64,000 nucleotides of DNA from Hemicentrotus pulcherrimus (GCA_003118195.1 BEXV01000379.1:123328-187327), one strand, 5' to 3'. Numbered from the stretch's first letter, positions 13,801 through 28,434 are shown. The notes: generated by a model not told the origin, from the letters alone. Made by a program: numbers and translations.

Positions 13801-14601
13801 TATCAACTTAAATGTTTCTACTTCAAAACAGTTGGGCTAAACAACCCAAAATATCATCCACCATAAATATTGAAAATGAATACATAAACAAGATTAAAGC
13901 TGAACAATTGGAAAATGTATTTTGGACATGGCAGACAAGGTATTAAATTGCAGTTTGAAAATAACTTATCATCCATGTGACTCTTTGTAATAATGAGAAA
14001 GATTTAGGAAGTTGAAGACGTCATGAAAAAAATGAGTTTACCTGTGTGTCCCCATCTTAGGTTAGGATGATACAGGGATGCAAGTGATGTAAGAGTGACT
14101 GAGTTTTATAGTCTCGTGTACAAATAGAATCCAGCCACGTTGTCTGCACAGTAAAGAGTAAATGTCATCAAAAAATGACTGGATGGATGTTCACTTCTTG
14201 CAATCACATCCCGACCAAAGCAGTAAAACAAAAACAAATCACAAAGTTCCACGACGGCGTGAGGGCGATGATGATGCCTCACGACGCCAGGAGATGTGCT
14301 ACTCTTGCCCCTGAAGATCCTGGGCAAGAACAGAGATGAGAAATCAAGTAGGAATCCACGAGATTGGGTAGGAGAACTGGCATCTAGTCAGTTTGGGTCA
14401 CGGGAGCCGGGCGCATGGCAGTCCGAACTCGACAAGATAGAAAGGTGATAATGCGGCGATAAGAGATGGCACAAATTCAACACCTTCGACTACGGGGTTT
14501 GAAGATTACGGCCACCCTGATAAATGAGGGTCACAGTGCAATGCGACGGAGTGTATACGTGTGTGTGCGTCATCATTGGTCGGTCCTATTGCGGTAGATA
14601 A
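10844..14601. other. Unannotated unique sequence
   Basis: TAGGCCTA occurs at 11326-11333. A modest GC-rich patch near 12950-13230 carries an 87-codon plus-strand frame without recognisable features. I see no splice-bounded exon or repeat family. Confidence 0.5.
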
Positions 14602-14632
14602 TGTGTGCGTGCGTGTGTGTGTGTGTGTGTAT
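14602..14632 (+). repeat. GT microsatellite
   Basis: A run of GT dinucleotides with two GC interruptions near its start. Simple sequence. Confidence 0.9.
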
Positions 14633-17529
14633 GGTGTAGTGGACTTTGGATGGAAGGCGCTGTGTCTCGAGCGGTCGTCTTTTTACCTCTCCATCCTCCT
14701 GCTCGTGCGAGCAATCATTCTTCCCTATTAGAATGTTCAAACACCTCTCCCATCTCCGAACCGGTCAGGTTGTTCGTCACACAGCCAGCACAATCCATTG
14801 TGACAGGAGGGGTGTCGATGCGGCGTCCCATTCAACGGGTACTCTCTTTATGTTAGGACATTTTTCATTTTAACGAGCGACAAAGGCGGTGCCTTGGCTT
14901 CACACCCGAACAGTCAATAAAATCGACTTGCTTGGCTTGTGCGCATTCAGCGGATAATAATTCGAATAATATTTGACAAATCGCATGGCGACCTCAAAGG
15001 TTAGAAATACCTTTCAGTATTGACGGAGTGATTGTAATATTTAATGCTGCAGTAAAGCGCTTTGTTCGACCTTTGTGATTTCTCTTCGGAGTTTGATCCT
15101 TTGTCGCGTACAAATTGTTTGAGTTTTATATGATTTGATTGCAATGCAGACAGCTATGGATAGGCTCAATATTACAAACAACTGCATAGCATTTACAGTT
15201 CCAAAGGTCCATGAAATAGAGCTCTTTTTTATCACAATGAAATAACATAGAAAGATCGCATATGTATATCGTCGTGAAAATCATTTTCAAAGGCCACATT
15301 TATCAATAGGTTCCACCGGGGGAAATGCTTTCCTGAAGAAGAAAATAAAAGGTTTCCACAGATTCAAAGTCATAGGCCTACAGTAAACCGAATCGACTGG
15401 GACTCGTTTTTTTTTTGCATAAACGAGACCTAATATTGTATCATGCATGAGCTTAATAACAGCTAGTTCTATGAAACAAAATGAAAAGTCATGCTAGCCC
15501 AAGATAATGAAACGTCCAATCCAATACGACATATCAGCTGAAAAAAAGCCTACTTATTTCACTGTAAAACAACATTTTGAGATAAAAAGTGCTTTGCCTT
15601 TTACGGCTGATTTGCCTCTAATTTTATTTCAGACCAACATTTCGGATTATAAATGAGGACGAACTCACTTTCCAAATCCCAGATCTGATCAATCCTACCA
15701 TGTCAATAAGCATGACCAATCATTCAAGTTGATAAGTAGAGATGGGATGACGAATGCGGAAGGTGAAAGATCGTCCTGAGTAAACGTTCTTTTCGTAATC
15801 TTCAAATTTCCCAAGTCGATTCGTTCTTTCTTTTCTACTCCTCAATGGAATTAAAGATGTTTTACTTGTGAAATTGCATCACCGTACAACGCGAATATAG
15901 CCTCACGAATTCCCAAACGTAATTTCTTTAAAAGCCGGGCAAACTGTGGAATTACTATTACCTTTATTAATTTGGATGTACGGCTGTATGCCCTTCAATT
16001 GCATTGTCAAATCAATGGTTTGGATACTATCAAAATTCAAGAATTACAATTGACGTGTGATCAAAACAGTTGTCGAGAAGGAAAGACAAGAAAATGGAAA
16101 AAGAGATGAATTTTGAAGATACAAAGAAACCATTTCACAATTCAGGGACATTTGTAAATAAATGTATAACTATGCCGAAGACTATAGTCTCCAAAGCGTA
16201 TGATTTTTCACGCAATGTTTATAAGAAGTTATACAAATTGAGTTCAGACACACAAAAAAGACTTTTAGATATGAAATATAACACGGGTAATCTTTAATGC
16301 AAAGGCTGTTTATTATGACCTACTGTCTTTGCAAACTAATAAAAATTACTTTTGAAATAAGCAAGAAAGGTAAATTCATTTTCTTTTCCCCCATATCTGT
16401 ACTGAAAATTATCTTTGTTTATTTTCAATTTACAGACAAAAACAATAGAGCATCTTTTAAGATATCTTGCTTTAAAAAGAGATCTCCTTAACTGGGAAAA
16501 TCTAGGAAAAGCAGGCTTCCTGGTCTTCCTTTTCTTTCATCCATTCTTTCATTGACCAAACTGTCGGCCATGTTATTTGTCCGACTGGTCGTTGACTTCT
16601 AAGAAGACCAATTTTACATTCAAATCACCCAGTCCCCGTGTCCCAACAGTCAATCCTGCGTATATCGGGTTAAGTAAATTTGCACTATTTTTACATTGGG
16701 TATGGCGAAAGCAGCACTCCAACCACTCGAAAGTCCTCTCCCTTCCTTCTCCATTAGAACAATTTACAAGAGGAAGGAAGAAAGAAAAGAGTGTAAGACT
16801 GTAATCTACTCTGCCAGCTCGCAAAATAAAACTAAAGAGGAAAGCAATTACTTGTAAATCGGAATTGCATGGATATTTAGTTTGACAAGGTACCTTGATT
16901 TGTTAACATGTATCCGAGAAAAAAGCCACAGTAAGTAAATTAAAAGTCACCACAGCCGTACATACCAATAATATAAACTCGACTGTTTAACTATCATACC
17001 CACCTTTTCCTCCCAATTCTCAAAATACATATTATTTGATCATAGAAATCGTACTTGGAAGATTTTAATAACCACACTTGTTACTTTAACCGTGTTTATG
17101 TACGTTATTAAAAATTAATGAGAATCAACAGCTAGTGGGAAATGTATTAAACGTCGTCAAAAAAGAGGGAAAGAGCATTTTTAAATTCTACACAAAAGGT
17201 TATATTATATTGTATTAAAATATAATTTCGGTTGTACCAGAAAGTTTGGAAGGACAATGAATATACAATAACTTTGCATCAGCTATAACAAGGTGAATGA
17301 TTACTTTGTTTATTGTGAGACAAAAATGCACAAATGTCTGACAAAAAATATGCAAATCGTTAAAAACTCAGCACTGACTTTACTAGCTAAATAATTTTCT
17401 ACTGCTTATTTTCAAATCGACCAAAATTCAACATTCTCATATGATTTGAAATATGTATTGCTGTTAAAATCTGTGATCTGAAGCTCGCTCGCGTGCAAAT
17501 GAAATTGCAAAAAAGGGTTAAATTAGCCC
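14633..17529. other. Unannotated sequence
   Basis: TAGGCCTA lies at 15373-15380. A lysine-rich plus-strand frame of 75 codons ends at 16297 and another of 64 codons begins there, both in AT-rich DNA where such frames are expected by chance. No gene is called. Confidence 0.5.
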
Positions 17530-17568
17530 CCCACCAAAAAAAAAATAAAAAAAAAAAAAAAAAAAAAT
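17530..17568 (+). repeat. A-rich homopolymer tract
   Basis: Nearly uninterrupted A with one T follows GCCCCCCACC. It could be the tail of an old retroposed sequence, but no body is recognisable upstream. Confidence 0.8.
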
Positions 17569-20500
17569 TGCTGAGTACATGTGCATACATTACACAAACA
17601 AACGGGCCCGTGTTCTAAATTTCGTAGATCATATTTATCTTTATAAAATAATATTTACGCCACAGGTTTGCCCAGTATGAAAACCAATTATCAACAAGAG
17701 AAAGTAATATGCAATCTCAAAAAATAAAACATCGGAAGAAAAAAATATGGAAAACGTAATGAAGAAGACTGTCATTAACAAAATACCAGCAGCCAGGATA
17801 GCATAAAACTGAATCCTTCTACATGATTTGTTTTCGGTTATAAGGTCAAAAGCATTCTTCCACCCTCAAATTACTTCAGATGAACGCATGCATTGTTGCA
17901 TTTCTAGTTTAGCTGGTAAAAGTTTCTCTTGTCCATCTCTCCGACATTTTTTTTTTCTTGAAAAGTTTGTACTGCGGCGACGCTATGTAGTATCCTTTCC
18001 CGATGCTTTTAGCATCTTTTTCAGTCACCTCATGTTTGGTATTTGCCAATACAGTTGACACTAACTGCAGCGTAAATAATGTGTGAATGTGCCTTTAGCC
18101 GTTGAAATGGAATAATCTTCCTCACCCCTGGTTTTATTTTCTTCGAAGGCTCCTCCATTCTCGTCATGTGTAGAAGTGACTTGCGCCATGACAAAATGAG
18201 GTTAAACAGTGCCCGTGGGACCCAAGCTGTATGGCCAACAATTGGAGAAAGACCATAGGTGACATCGCGTCACGTGATGCAAATAAATCGCTAATGACTT
18301 GATCAATGGAGTCCTGTTTCTTTAACAAACACGTCTTTTATTTTGAATATTCTTGAACCCCAAAGTTTAATATACAATATGAATGGGGCGAAAAGGAACA
18401 ATTATTTGACGTTTAAAAATAATTGTTTACAACAAAATATGATTGCGAGGAAACGCCTACAAAAAAGGGAAAGAGAGGGGATGAGATTGGGGATGAGATT
18501 GGGGATGAGATTTGGGAAAGGTAAGGTTGAACATTTTCAAGGAAAATTGCAAGTTTTATATTTTCCATGACGTCATTAAAAAAGGGAAATTGATGGGGAA
18601 AAAAGGTTCTCGTAACACGTGGAGATATTCAATTTCAATTCATTTTATTTCCACATTTGATAAAATCCACAATTCAATGTAAATTCCAATAAATAAGCCT
18701 ATCAGAGGTTTGTCCCTAAACTATATGAGTGATTGAATATAAATTAAGTGGTACAACAGGGGGGGGGAAACAAGGCAAACGTACATATTGATATTGATGT
18801 AAGGCCCTAAATATATATTTAATTGGGCTTGAAACGTGATGTGAATTTGACATGACGAACAGTTTTTGACTGCAGAACTATAGATTATAAAAAATTACCA
18901 AACATTTAACGACGCTGCAAGAAAAGTAAAGAAATATTTCTCTTCAGATTAAAAAAAGATGTATAATAATAGAAGGGCAGCTGCAGCAAAAGACGAAGAT
19001 GATGTATAAGAAGAACAAGAAGAAGGAAATGAAGTAAAAGAAAGAAAACAAAATAACAGAAAAAAAGGAGAACCATCTCATCACTAGTAGATTTTATTGC
19101 ACAAGACTAAGTGTTCTAATTTCCTGCACTTTTCATGTACTTTTGTTAAATGCCTCGAGAAAACAGTTGGAGATGTGTGAGGCAAACATTTCAAGTTTTC
19201 TATCTTATTCTCTCCTTTCTGCTCAGGGCTTGATGGGATCGGCGAGACATTCTCACGACCTATTAAAAAGTTCTGAAGTAGAACATAGTGAGAAAAGGGG
19301 GTCAACCCGTGATCGATACACACGGGAAGAGTTTGCAGACGACAACCCAATTCACATACACAAATTAATGTGTGGTATAGTTTGACAAGACCAATATCTT
19401 GTTCATAACCTTCATTTACTTTTTAAATAGCTTTAGAAGTCGCAGGCGAAGAAAACAACGATAACGACAACAAAGCAATATTTCAAGTATTTCAAAACTA
19501 ACAGTGTGTGTGTGTTGATGATGTTATCCATTTTAAAAAAATACATCAGAACAGCATTTTCCAAATATGCATGATGCGTTTGCAGAATAACGTAGTTGTA
19601 CAAAAGTGGTACATTAAAATTTCGATCAGATTAATTACATCCGACTAGTTCAATTACTGTTGAGAATACTACAATACATAACCTATATTAGTATATTACA
19701 AAAGGATATCTCAATAATTACAGTGATAATGTTGTACCCTGCTCTGTATAGTTGAATCAATCTCTTGGGGGGGGGGGCGTATACCCCATTTACGATTTGT
19801 GAAGACATCATTTTTTTTTTTAAATCATGTACACATACGAATATCTCTCTCTACAAAACACACATTTTTTTCAACGTGAAAGGGGTGAACAGCAGAACTG
19901 AACGGCAAGACAGTAATTTGATAAACCTGCGACATGGCGCGAGGAAAATAGAAAATCTGGGAAAATAAGGTGACACGAAGGAAGGGGAACAAAGACGAAC
20001 GATTGCCAAGAAGAGTGTTCACCCCACGCGACTCGCCTGTAAAAACACAACAATTTAACATCGAAAATAAAAAGAAGAAAAAAAGAATAGCGAAAAGAGA
20101 GTCGGACTTTAGTCGTACTAGCATTTTCTCCTTGTTTTTATAACATTTTGTTGTGGCGAATTTTAGATCAAGGGTTCCCAATATCTTTCTTTCTTTCATT
20201 CTTTCTCTCCATCTCTCTCTTTCTCTCTCCTTTCTGTCTTGATTTTGTGCATGCTTTTCCAAATTTTTGAACAAAATGGAAGCGTTCATAAAGCATCACT
20301 CAATTTGCTCAAAGACGCGGTAATTTTCGTCTGAAGATCTAAACTAAGTAATGGTGACTACTCATATTTTAGATCAAGCCTCTTCTTTTTTTGACCATTC
20401 TCTCCTCTTCTCCTCTCTTTTTCTCTCTCTTTCTCATTTTGTGTTTATATCTTAATTCTGAAATCATTAAAACAAAAACAATTGCAAGTAGTTTACAGAT

Positions 20501-21552
20501 CACGAGATTTTTTTACCAAATCACGAACAATGCGTTAGTAAGTGTGGTAAATAATGTGTAATCCTATATCTAGTTGATATTGAGTTAATCTCATGATCAA
20601 GATGGAGTGCATCCGGCTATATGATATCGAAATAGAGTGCGGAAATAAGTCCCTCGAAAAAGTAAAATATAAAATGGTCATGGTATAATGCGAATATACC
20701 ATAATGCTTATAAACGATGTTACAATCTTTAGATTAAAATCTTCGAGGTTTCTTTCCATTTTGCAGATGATTTTTAAACAGGTTAATGGAATTAATAGTT
20801 AGGTATCGTTTTTTTGTTGTTGATGAACTACGCACATCTTAGTTTTCTTAGTAGAAACATCAACGTTTTTTTAAATGCACTTATGTGGATCATCATCATA
20901 TCAATGCATTACGAATATATGAAAAGTGATGTTTGGTCAATATACAAATGATAAGTCTTCTTATTCATGTTGAATTCATATCTTATTTTACGCGTTATGT
21001 CTGATAAAATCAAAATGAAACGAATTGAAATTAACCCCACTTTTATCATCAAATTTTCAATACGTTTGATTGATATCGCGCGTGTGTAAGGAGATCGAGA
21101 CAAAATTTCCTGGTATGCGGAAGTCATTCGAAAATTAGAGAAGAGCGAATTCCTGGGCCGAGGTAATAAATAACATTTTTCATTGAACAAATGATAAGTA
21201 TTGGCGATCTTGACATTGTTGATGATTGATTGTGCGCTCATTTTTTTTTGATCAGGAGTGCGTGTGTGTGGGGTGTGGGGGTGGGGTCAAAAAGAAAAAA
21301 ANAAAGACTGATAAGGAAAAATAACTCGATTTTAAATTTATACCTATAGATGACATTTCGGATAACCTTTTCATTCTAATTCAGAGTCATATGTTATTGT
21401 CACTACTAGATTTTGATTTGATACGAAAACGTGTTTTTATACTTGACACACGTATACAACTCTATTCCATTCGCATTCGGAACTGCACAATGTGATATCG
21501 TTTAACAAATTTACATATTTTAGAGGAAATGCACATCCCCACAAAAAAAGTA
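17569..21552. other. Unannotated AT-rich sequence with small low-complexity tracts
   Basis: The stretch includes a 12-bp minisatellite (18477-18516), a T/C-rich tract around 20180-20240, a G run near 19768 and a single N at 21302 in an A-rich run. TCACGTGA, an E-box palindrome, lies near 18269 without other promoter-like context. Open frames are short or run through T/C-rich sequence. No gene is supported. Confidence 0.5.
18477..18516 (+). repeat. Short minisatellite, 12-bp unit
   Basis: About three tandem copies of GGGGATGAGATT, the last with one substitution. Confidence 0.85.
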
Positions 21553-21714
21553 ATTTAGGGTCCCGTTGCAAAAAACTTGTAACTTTGCCAGTTATTGTAA
21601 CCTTCACGGAAGCCTTGATTTGATTGCCTGTTGAGTGATGTTGCCATAGTAAGTAACAATATTGATGGCAAATTTACCATCAGCGGTAAGTCATACGCAA
21701 CGGGGCTCAAATAT
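21553..21714. mobile_element. Small foldback element (162 bp)
   Basis: The ends are imperfect inverted repeats. The left begins ATTTAGGGTCCCGTTGC and the right, read on the minus strand, ATTTGAGCCCCGTTGC. The similarity continues inward more weakly (ACTTGTAACTTTGCC against ACTTACC-GCTGA-TTTGCC). It has no coding capacity. It resembles short nonautonomous foldback elements and shares the GGG-CCCGTTG type of terminus loosely with the element at 43872-44166. No clear target duplication was found. Confidence 0.6.
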
Positions 21715-24700
21715 AATTAGGATCTTTCATGAATAAAATTTCATTTACTGTAGCTTGGTAACAGCAACGGTAACAGTTTGGTAATATCATTGTCTTGGAT
21801 ACTCCAACTGATGTAGCTGACTCATAATGAACGCACCAAGTGGTTACAACCTTGAAAATTCTATATTTGAGAAAGAGGGCGGATAAAATTCGCCATGATT
21901 ATGTTCCGTCACGCCGAATGCCCCCTTTATCACATGGACCAGTGGAAAGGACACGACTTTGAGTAACTCGAGGAACCGCAGTAGCGAGCCATCGCAGATG
22001 CAAACAAATGCATATTGTCAGTAATCGTTTGGTTGGTGAGTTCTCCTTCCCTCGTCCGCTTTCGAATTTCCCCCTTTCTTTCTTATAAAACTATTCGCCA
22101 TGTTCCAATATTTGCAGTCTTTCTGCACTGATCAAGATTTTCAAGGTAATGTAAAGAGAAATTCACTTCCGAAAGTAATACATACACGCCTTCAGAGATT
22201 ATGGCGCAAAGTGTCATGTACGTTTAGCCCATGCACTGCCTATTTCCGTCCATTTCATTTAGAATTTATCAGGTTGTACATTCTTACATTTATTTGCAAA
22301 GTTCGGCTTTTTTTAAAGAAGCATACTCAAAGCTACGAAATTTAACATTCTAGCTTGTTACATAAAAGGAGGCTATTCATCATTAGTAATACATTTTAAC
22401 CCTGTCTTTTCGATTTAACAAGTTACTTAACGACTAGATGTTTCATTGATTTAAAAAAAAAAATCCATCACACCACTTAGATACCTAAATAACATTGAAA
22501 ATCGTACTAAAATGGTCCACAAAAGCAAACTTGACGTTAAAAACCGGGACTCCAAACGAGCATCTTATCCGTTCGTCTTGGAAAAGACTCCAGGATGATG
22601 GATGAGGGGAATAAATCAAAAGAATGCCCCTGTCGCTAACGTAGTTACAAGAGATTGATACGGTCCACACGTCCATGTTATGTTCGAACACTCCGAGCTT
22701 GTGCGCCATTAGCTTTCCGACCATCCCTCAGCGATCGGAAGAGCCACCATACGCCCACCACCAACCGCTGCTCGTTATTCATATAGCAGTGATAAAGAGA
22801 CGGCAATATTCGAAGGAAGGGGTATGGTTTTGAGGGTTTCTGGAAGTAATTTTCAATTTCGTTTAAAAGCAGACCAGAAATAGCGATAGGAAAGAGCTTC
22901 TGGAAAAGGAATTATTGAACATAACGTACTCATTTTCAAGGAGAACATAAATTTACTAATTTTAAGGGGACGTAAAATGTTCTGCATGACATGGAAAACA
23001 AGGAGGGAGGTAGAAGCAAAAGATAAATAAATTGTAGGCCTACTGAGATACAATTTTTTTTTTAAATGGAAAATAAATATAAAGGATAAGAGATAAGAGG
23101 TAATCTGAGACTACCACCCCCCCCCCCCTCAACGCGCCTCAAAAAAATGAAAGGTGTTTTAGATGTCAATACAAGAGTAGTTTGCATTAGGAGGGGGAAT
23201 GACGAGAATCTCATTATTGAGCAGAGGGCATAGAACGCTAGAGAATGAGAGAGGAGGAAAGCCGTGAATGGCATGAGGCACTTTTATCGAGGCGCAGTCA
23301 CGGCCAAATTATTCCGATGTCAAACATTTTGACAGACGTGCGTGGCCAAGAGTCGAAATACGGCCGTAACTCGATAAATTTATGGAGAGCAGAAAGAAAT
23401 AATGCGCGAAAAGTAAATGCCCGCTCTGGCATTGGTCTCCATGCACGAATAGTGCTCTATCAACATTTCATGCGTTATCTCAGATTTGAAGTTTTTTTTA
23501 TGAGGGATTAATGACATTGAATTCTACCTTCGCAACTTCTTAAATAATTCACTACATTATAAATGATAAAAATTGCTCCCGTGTACAATGCAGAAATTAA
23601 TTAGAATCAATGTATGTACTTCCCATCGTTTATGTTATTCTTTATTTATTTGATTTTTGGGAACTTAAAGGATTTATAACAATAACAAGGAAAGTACATA
23701 ATGAATAGAATATCAAACAAAAAAGAAACATATGAAACAGGGAAAGAAAACAGAGCAAGAAAATGAAGGAACAAAAGAAAGAAAAACGAAAGAGAAAAGA
23801 AAAAAAATAATACAGACAATACACCATTAATGATAAAGAAAATAATTAACGGTTGTCCGCTTTGCATTTTTAGATATGTTCAAAGATTAAATAATTGGTA
23901 TGTATTACAGTGGATCAATTTAACCACATTATCATTAAATCTATTCAGTGTTCCGTTGTAGGTTCGCACTAATGGAATGCTCAATAACACACAATGCTCC
24001 AAAATCAAATCTTGCGATCAATCTTAATAAAGTTTGCAAAGGTGTTCGAAATAATCCATTTCTTATTCACCCTTATACATGATTAAAATTACATTATATC
24101 GACTATAGTTTTATTACAATATATGATGTAATCAAGTCTATGATTATAGTTAACCATATATGACCATCAATATGACACATAATCGCTGTTCTAATTCGCT
24201 AGGGTACTTTCTAAAAGAAGCACATATTCCGTATTACACAACTCAGTTCCATCGTTTGTGTAAAATAAAGATATAGGCAGAGGAGTAACGCCTGGAAAAT
24301 CAAAGCAAAACAATTATTCTGATAAAATTTCATAGATGTAATAAAGAACCCAAAATAAAATCAGCAAATCTCTTAACCCTATTTCACAGGGCAACGGCAC
24401 GTCTATGATCTAGTTACCGTTTAATAAATCGGATTCCAAATCATAATTGTGCATGCAGCACATATGGTGAAAAACAAAAACTGCGAAATAGGCCCTGCAG
24501 GTAAAAATTGTTCGCCAGGTCAGCCATTCCGGTATGATTGTTTTTAAAAAGTTGATTTTCCAAGGTTTATCTGCTTGGTCATTCACCTCTGAAGTTGACT
24601 ATGGACCTGGGTGTATGAACCCCTGTCATGTCGGCACCCCTTAGTATTCTGTAGCACTTTAGGTTCATAGCTGTTCAGAATGTGTGTCCAAATCAAATTG

Positions 24701-25200
24701 CTTGTAATAAAACAAACGGATAGCACATTTTCATGGACTACAAATAGTAATGATGAAATAAATAAGTGTAAATTTACTAGTTAAGATCTTAACGAACAAC
24801 AACAGTATAAAATAAGTCGACGATAGGTGTTAAGTTCAAGCAAATTGAATTGGTTGACTTAAAAAGTTCTCCTGCTGTGTGAGCATTTATAGACGGTGGA
24901 GACGAAAGTCGATAAAATGAAGTTAAGGAGAAGTGCTTATTTTCGAGTCATTATAAGAAGAAATTCATACAGTGCTAATATATAACAATAATAAATGAAT
25001 TGTATTCGGCACTAAGCTTGTCTTTAAACTTAAAGTCAATTAAAAGGTAAAAAATAATGATTTTGAGAAAAGATTGTGTGATGTCTGCCTGGTTAGACTA
25101 TGTTTATTGACAGTTGGAGTGCATGTGCAGTCAGGCTAACACACAGCAATTAATTAATCACAATTACCGCTGCTCCCGCCTCATCATCTGCAAGACAATT
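21715..25200. other. Unannotated AT-rich sequence
   Basis: TAGGCCTA lies at 23035-23042 and a C run near 23117-23128. No gene or element was recognised. A 79-codon minus-strand frame at 22485-22724 and an 88-codon plus-strand frame at 23245-23511 show no family features. Confidence 0.5.
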
Positions 25201-25640
25201 TTTCAACTTAATGACGCATCGTCAGAGCAACGTGGCTACAACTCCAGAAGGTTTTTAGCCACCTCGCCCCGTGAAGGATGTCGATGCGATGCGCGCATTA
25301 TGTTAGGGGCTGAGAAGCGCCACGGTCGTTCCCCAGAGGTTACATTCAATCATGCTAACTTGCTCGCAGGATCACGGGGAAAATGTTTTCGCCAATCTTT
25401 AAGAAAGAATTCCGACACACTGTCAAACACCTGGGAATCTTCCTAATTGATCGATGGAGGCTTTTATTTTCTACATCCCGCAAAGCGGTTTCAAATGTTT
25501 CGCGCTCTTTAGAATCTGGGTTACGATTTCCCTCGGGGATAACGCGTGATTCATTCCTAACTGTAGGGAAAGGGTGGGTGCGTTACCGGTGCGAATGGCG
25601 CAACCAGGATGCGCGTTACCCAAAACACGCCGCCAGGCAG
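25201..25640. other. CpG-rich patch
   Basis: By direct counting there are about 33 CpG dinucleotides in these 440 bases, far denser than in the flanking AT-rich DNA. Two overlapping plus-strand frames (25114-25446 and 25383-25649) run through it, but such patches lengthen frames because stop codons are AT-rich. It could be a promoter, an enhancer or an exon-bearing segment. No TATA box, initiator or coding motif decides between these. Confidence 0.5.
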
Positions 25641-28434
25641 CAATACTAGAAGAGTTGATTTTGATAATTTGGTGAGTTTACAGATTGAAGGGGGTCGAGA
25701 ACGTGTGGTAGATCGTACCCTTGGAGCAAGTTGTGAAATGCTAATTTCATTACGATGGGAGATAATGTGTGTGTAAGTGCGTCGTGTCAGGAGAGAATTA
25801 AGAATGGAATGGCGTTGGTGGCCAGGTCACTGAAGACGGTGACCTGGTTTTAATGGTCGATCAGAAGATGTATTGGACATCCTGAATATCATGTGCCTCA
25901 AGCATCCTTTCTTGGCATTCTTTATTTCATACCATCGAAATCTACGACAAACAGCGCTGCGTTATCCTTTAAGCAATGTATAATGAAAAAAAATGCATGT
26001 ATTAAAAAAATATGACAGTGTTGATCATGATGATGATGATGGAGAATTTGATGAAAAATCGAAAAAGAAAAGCAGGTCTATTTAGTTATACGAGTGATGA
26101 CGTAAATCGTATCTTAAATGGAACAAATATGTACAAAAAACAGAGAAATTTCAATAAATGCGGAATCGTTTTGCTTGTCTTATTATGCGCTTTATCCACC
26201 AGACAAAGGCATTATTTCGCGGAAAGTAAATTATGCATCAGAAAGCTTATGGAAAGGCTCATGTCACATCCTTATATCCTCGTTAAGACATGCATAATGC
26301 ATTTTGTAACTTATCCACAACTTTGACCGATTTCAAGGAGAGACGAGTTTCATATCAGATGAAGATTGGCTAACATATTAATTCCTCCCACATCGGTGAT
26401 GTCTGCGCCGAGAATCTTGGTGGGAGTATGATTACCCTCCAAAAGAATTACGAAATGAATAGTGATATAACACAAAAAGAATATTTTAGCTGAATATGAG
26501 TCTTATAACCCAGTCGTTTAGTTGATTATTTTAGAGCACCATTAATGACAATTTTCATCGATATCACTAAACGGCTTTTGCACATTGAATATTTGCTCCA
26601 TTATCAGCAAATGAGCGTCCATCTCCTCGATCGTTCTCCTCCATTCCCTGCAATAGGTACATTGCTATCTTAGTGATAACATTTTTCTCTAGAGATAATA
26701 ATATGCTCTTGAAAAATGATGACAATAATTACATTTTTAAATCCAAATGAACATGATTTACCGAAACATGCTTCATTTCATTATGATAAACTGTCTCGAT
26801 ATTCCCCGAAGTGACTGTTCAAATTTAACAAGAAATGGAACAATGTGGAGAAATGTTATCGTCAAAGACTGTCTCAATTTTCGTCAAGCGACTGGTCAAA
26901 AGGCTGCTAGAAGAAAGTAGAGAAATCGGGGGAGATCAGAGAACAGGGTTTGTGTTAAATCCTGCCACACATATGGCCAGACTTGACTAAAAGTGTGAAA
27001 TGGGGAGAAGACTTGGCGAGGTGTCGACATGTTAATCCGTGTTCGGCGTCAAGGGTATGAAGGCAGAAGACACGGCCATTACCGATTTACAGATCCCTCA
27101 CAAAGATATTCCACGGATTCCATTTCGGGTGGGAAAACAATCAAAAGTTTTCTTACAAAATATGGAGTTGAACTGCCCATGTGTAATGTGATGTGTAAGC
27201 TGAGGGAAGAAGAATTGCGTGGTGATCCGGATGGTCAGATTATATACAGACCACATATATGAGATGTTTGTGAAGTATAGTTTGTATACAACGAAGAAAG
27301 ACTGTACAGAATAACCCTGTAACATAGTGACCTGGTATGTGGTGCATGCTGATAGCAGAACTGAAATGAAGTATAATTCATGTATAATAAGGTCAATAAA
27401 TCCCGACAAAATAATATGGCAATACCGATAGTGTTGAAGAGGAAAAAGTCTCTTGAAGTCTCATGAAAAAAGTGACTTAATTGGTCATCAAATAATCATT
27501 CTATAATTGTCTTATTGAAAACAAATGAAGGCATTGCGACTTTTCTCCGATATATCAAATAATACACAAGAGTAGGTTCGGTTTCTCTTATTACTTTCTA
27601 TGTCTGGTGCGACATGGAATAATGCTCGACACATACTCGAAAGAAAACATTCTATATTTTTGCGGCTTACGGACCAAAATCCCTCAAAATCCTTCGAGTA
27701 TTTGTACGGGACCAATCAGTGCCATGACTCTTATTTTCGTTTCTTTGTACCGGTGTGACCCCAAGGTCACCGTTAATTGCACGTTAGCACGTCAGGGACC
27801 TGGAACGCTTATGGGATCACGGGCATCAAAGAAAGGGGCGGGCCTGGGCCCTCAAACAATAATAGGCCTGTTGTTTGTTAGCACCAGAAAATGAAATTAT
27901 ATAATTGAAATTTCATGGTCACGGAAAAACAACTGGTATATGTGAAGCTGAAGAATAAGGAAACAGCAAGTATGGGAATGGAACACGATATGTGATTCAT
28001 AAATTCCATAATTCATAATCCCAATTTCAGAAGCTCATAGAAATAATGCGAAGTAATTCACCCGTTGTATATGAGGTGGCATTTCCATTGTTTTGTTCCC
28101 TGCGCTAAACAAGCCTATACAAACTGAAGGAAATTAGTGCAGACGCCAGTAATTTCACTTGACGCTATGCTTGCAGATTTCATTTTGCATTCACTTTGTG
28201 TAAGATATCACTTTTACTTGGCGCGCCAAATTAAAGACTGCGTCAGTCGTTGACACAGTGCTAAGTCATCAAATAAAATGACGCCCGTGATCAATGGGAG
28301 GTCCAAAAATTAACGACAAGTCAGAGACGGACTACCTATCGTTAAAAAAAACGGAAATAGAAAGATAGGGAACATGTTATAACAAACAGCAGCACAGACT
28401 TGAGGTAATGATTGAGTAAATCAATGAGTGGCAA
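25641..28434. other. Unannotated sequence
   Basis: A 9-bp perfect hairpin (CCAGGTCAC, 8-base loop, GTGACCTGG) lies at 25822-25847, within chance expectation for the window. A 77-codon plus frame at 27029-27262 and a 95-codon plus frame at 27607-27894 have no recognisable domain. No gene is supported. Confidence 0.45.

Noticed and set aside
19825..20289. 154-codon minus-strand frame, the longest in the window
   Set aside because: Its start runs through a T/C-rich tract that translates as Arg/Glu repeats, and the rest has no motif or clear splice context.
25114..25649. Two overlapping frames of 110 and 88 codons
   Set aside because: They lie in a CpG-rich patch where stop codons are rarer. 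They overlap in different frames and show no domain.
25822..25847. 9-bp perfect hairpin CCAGGTCAC/GTGACCTGG
   Set aside because: A couple of 9-bp stems with short loops are expected by chance in a window of this size, and it does not recur.
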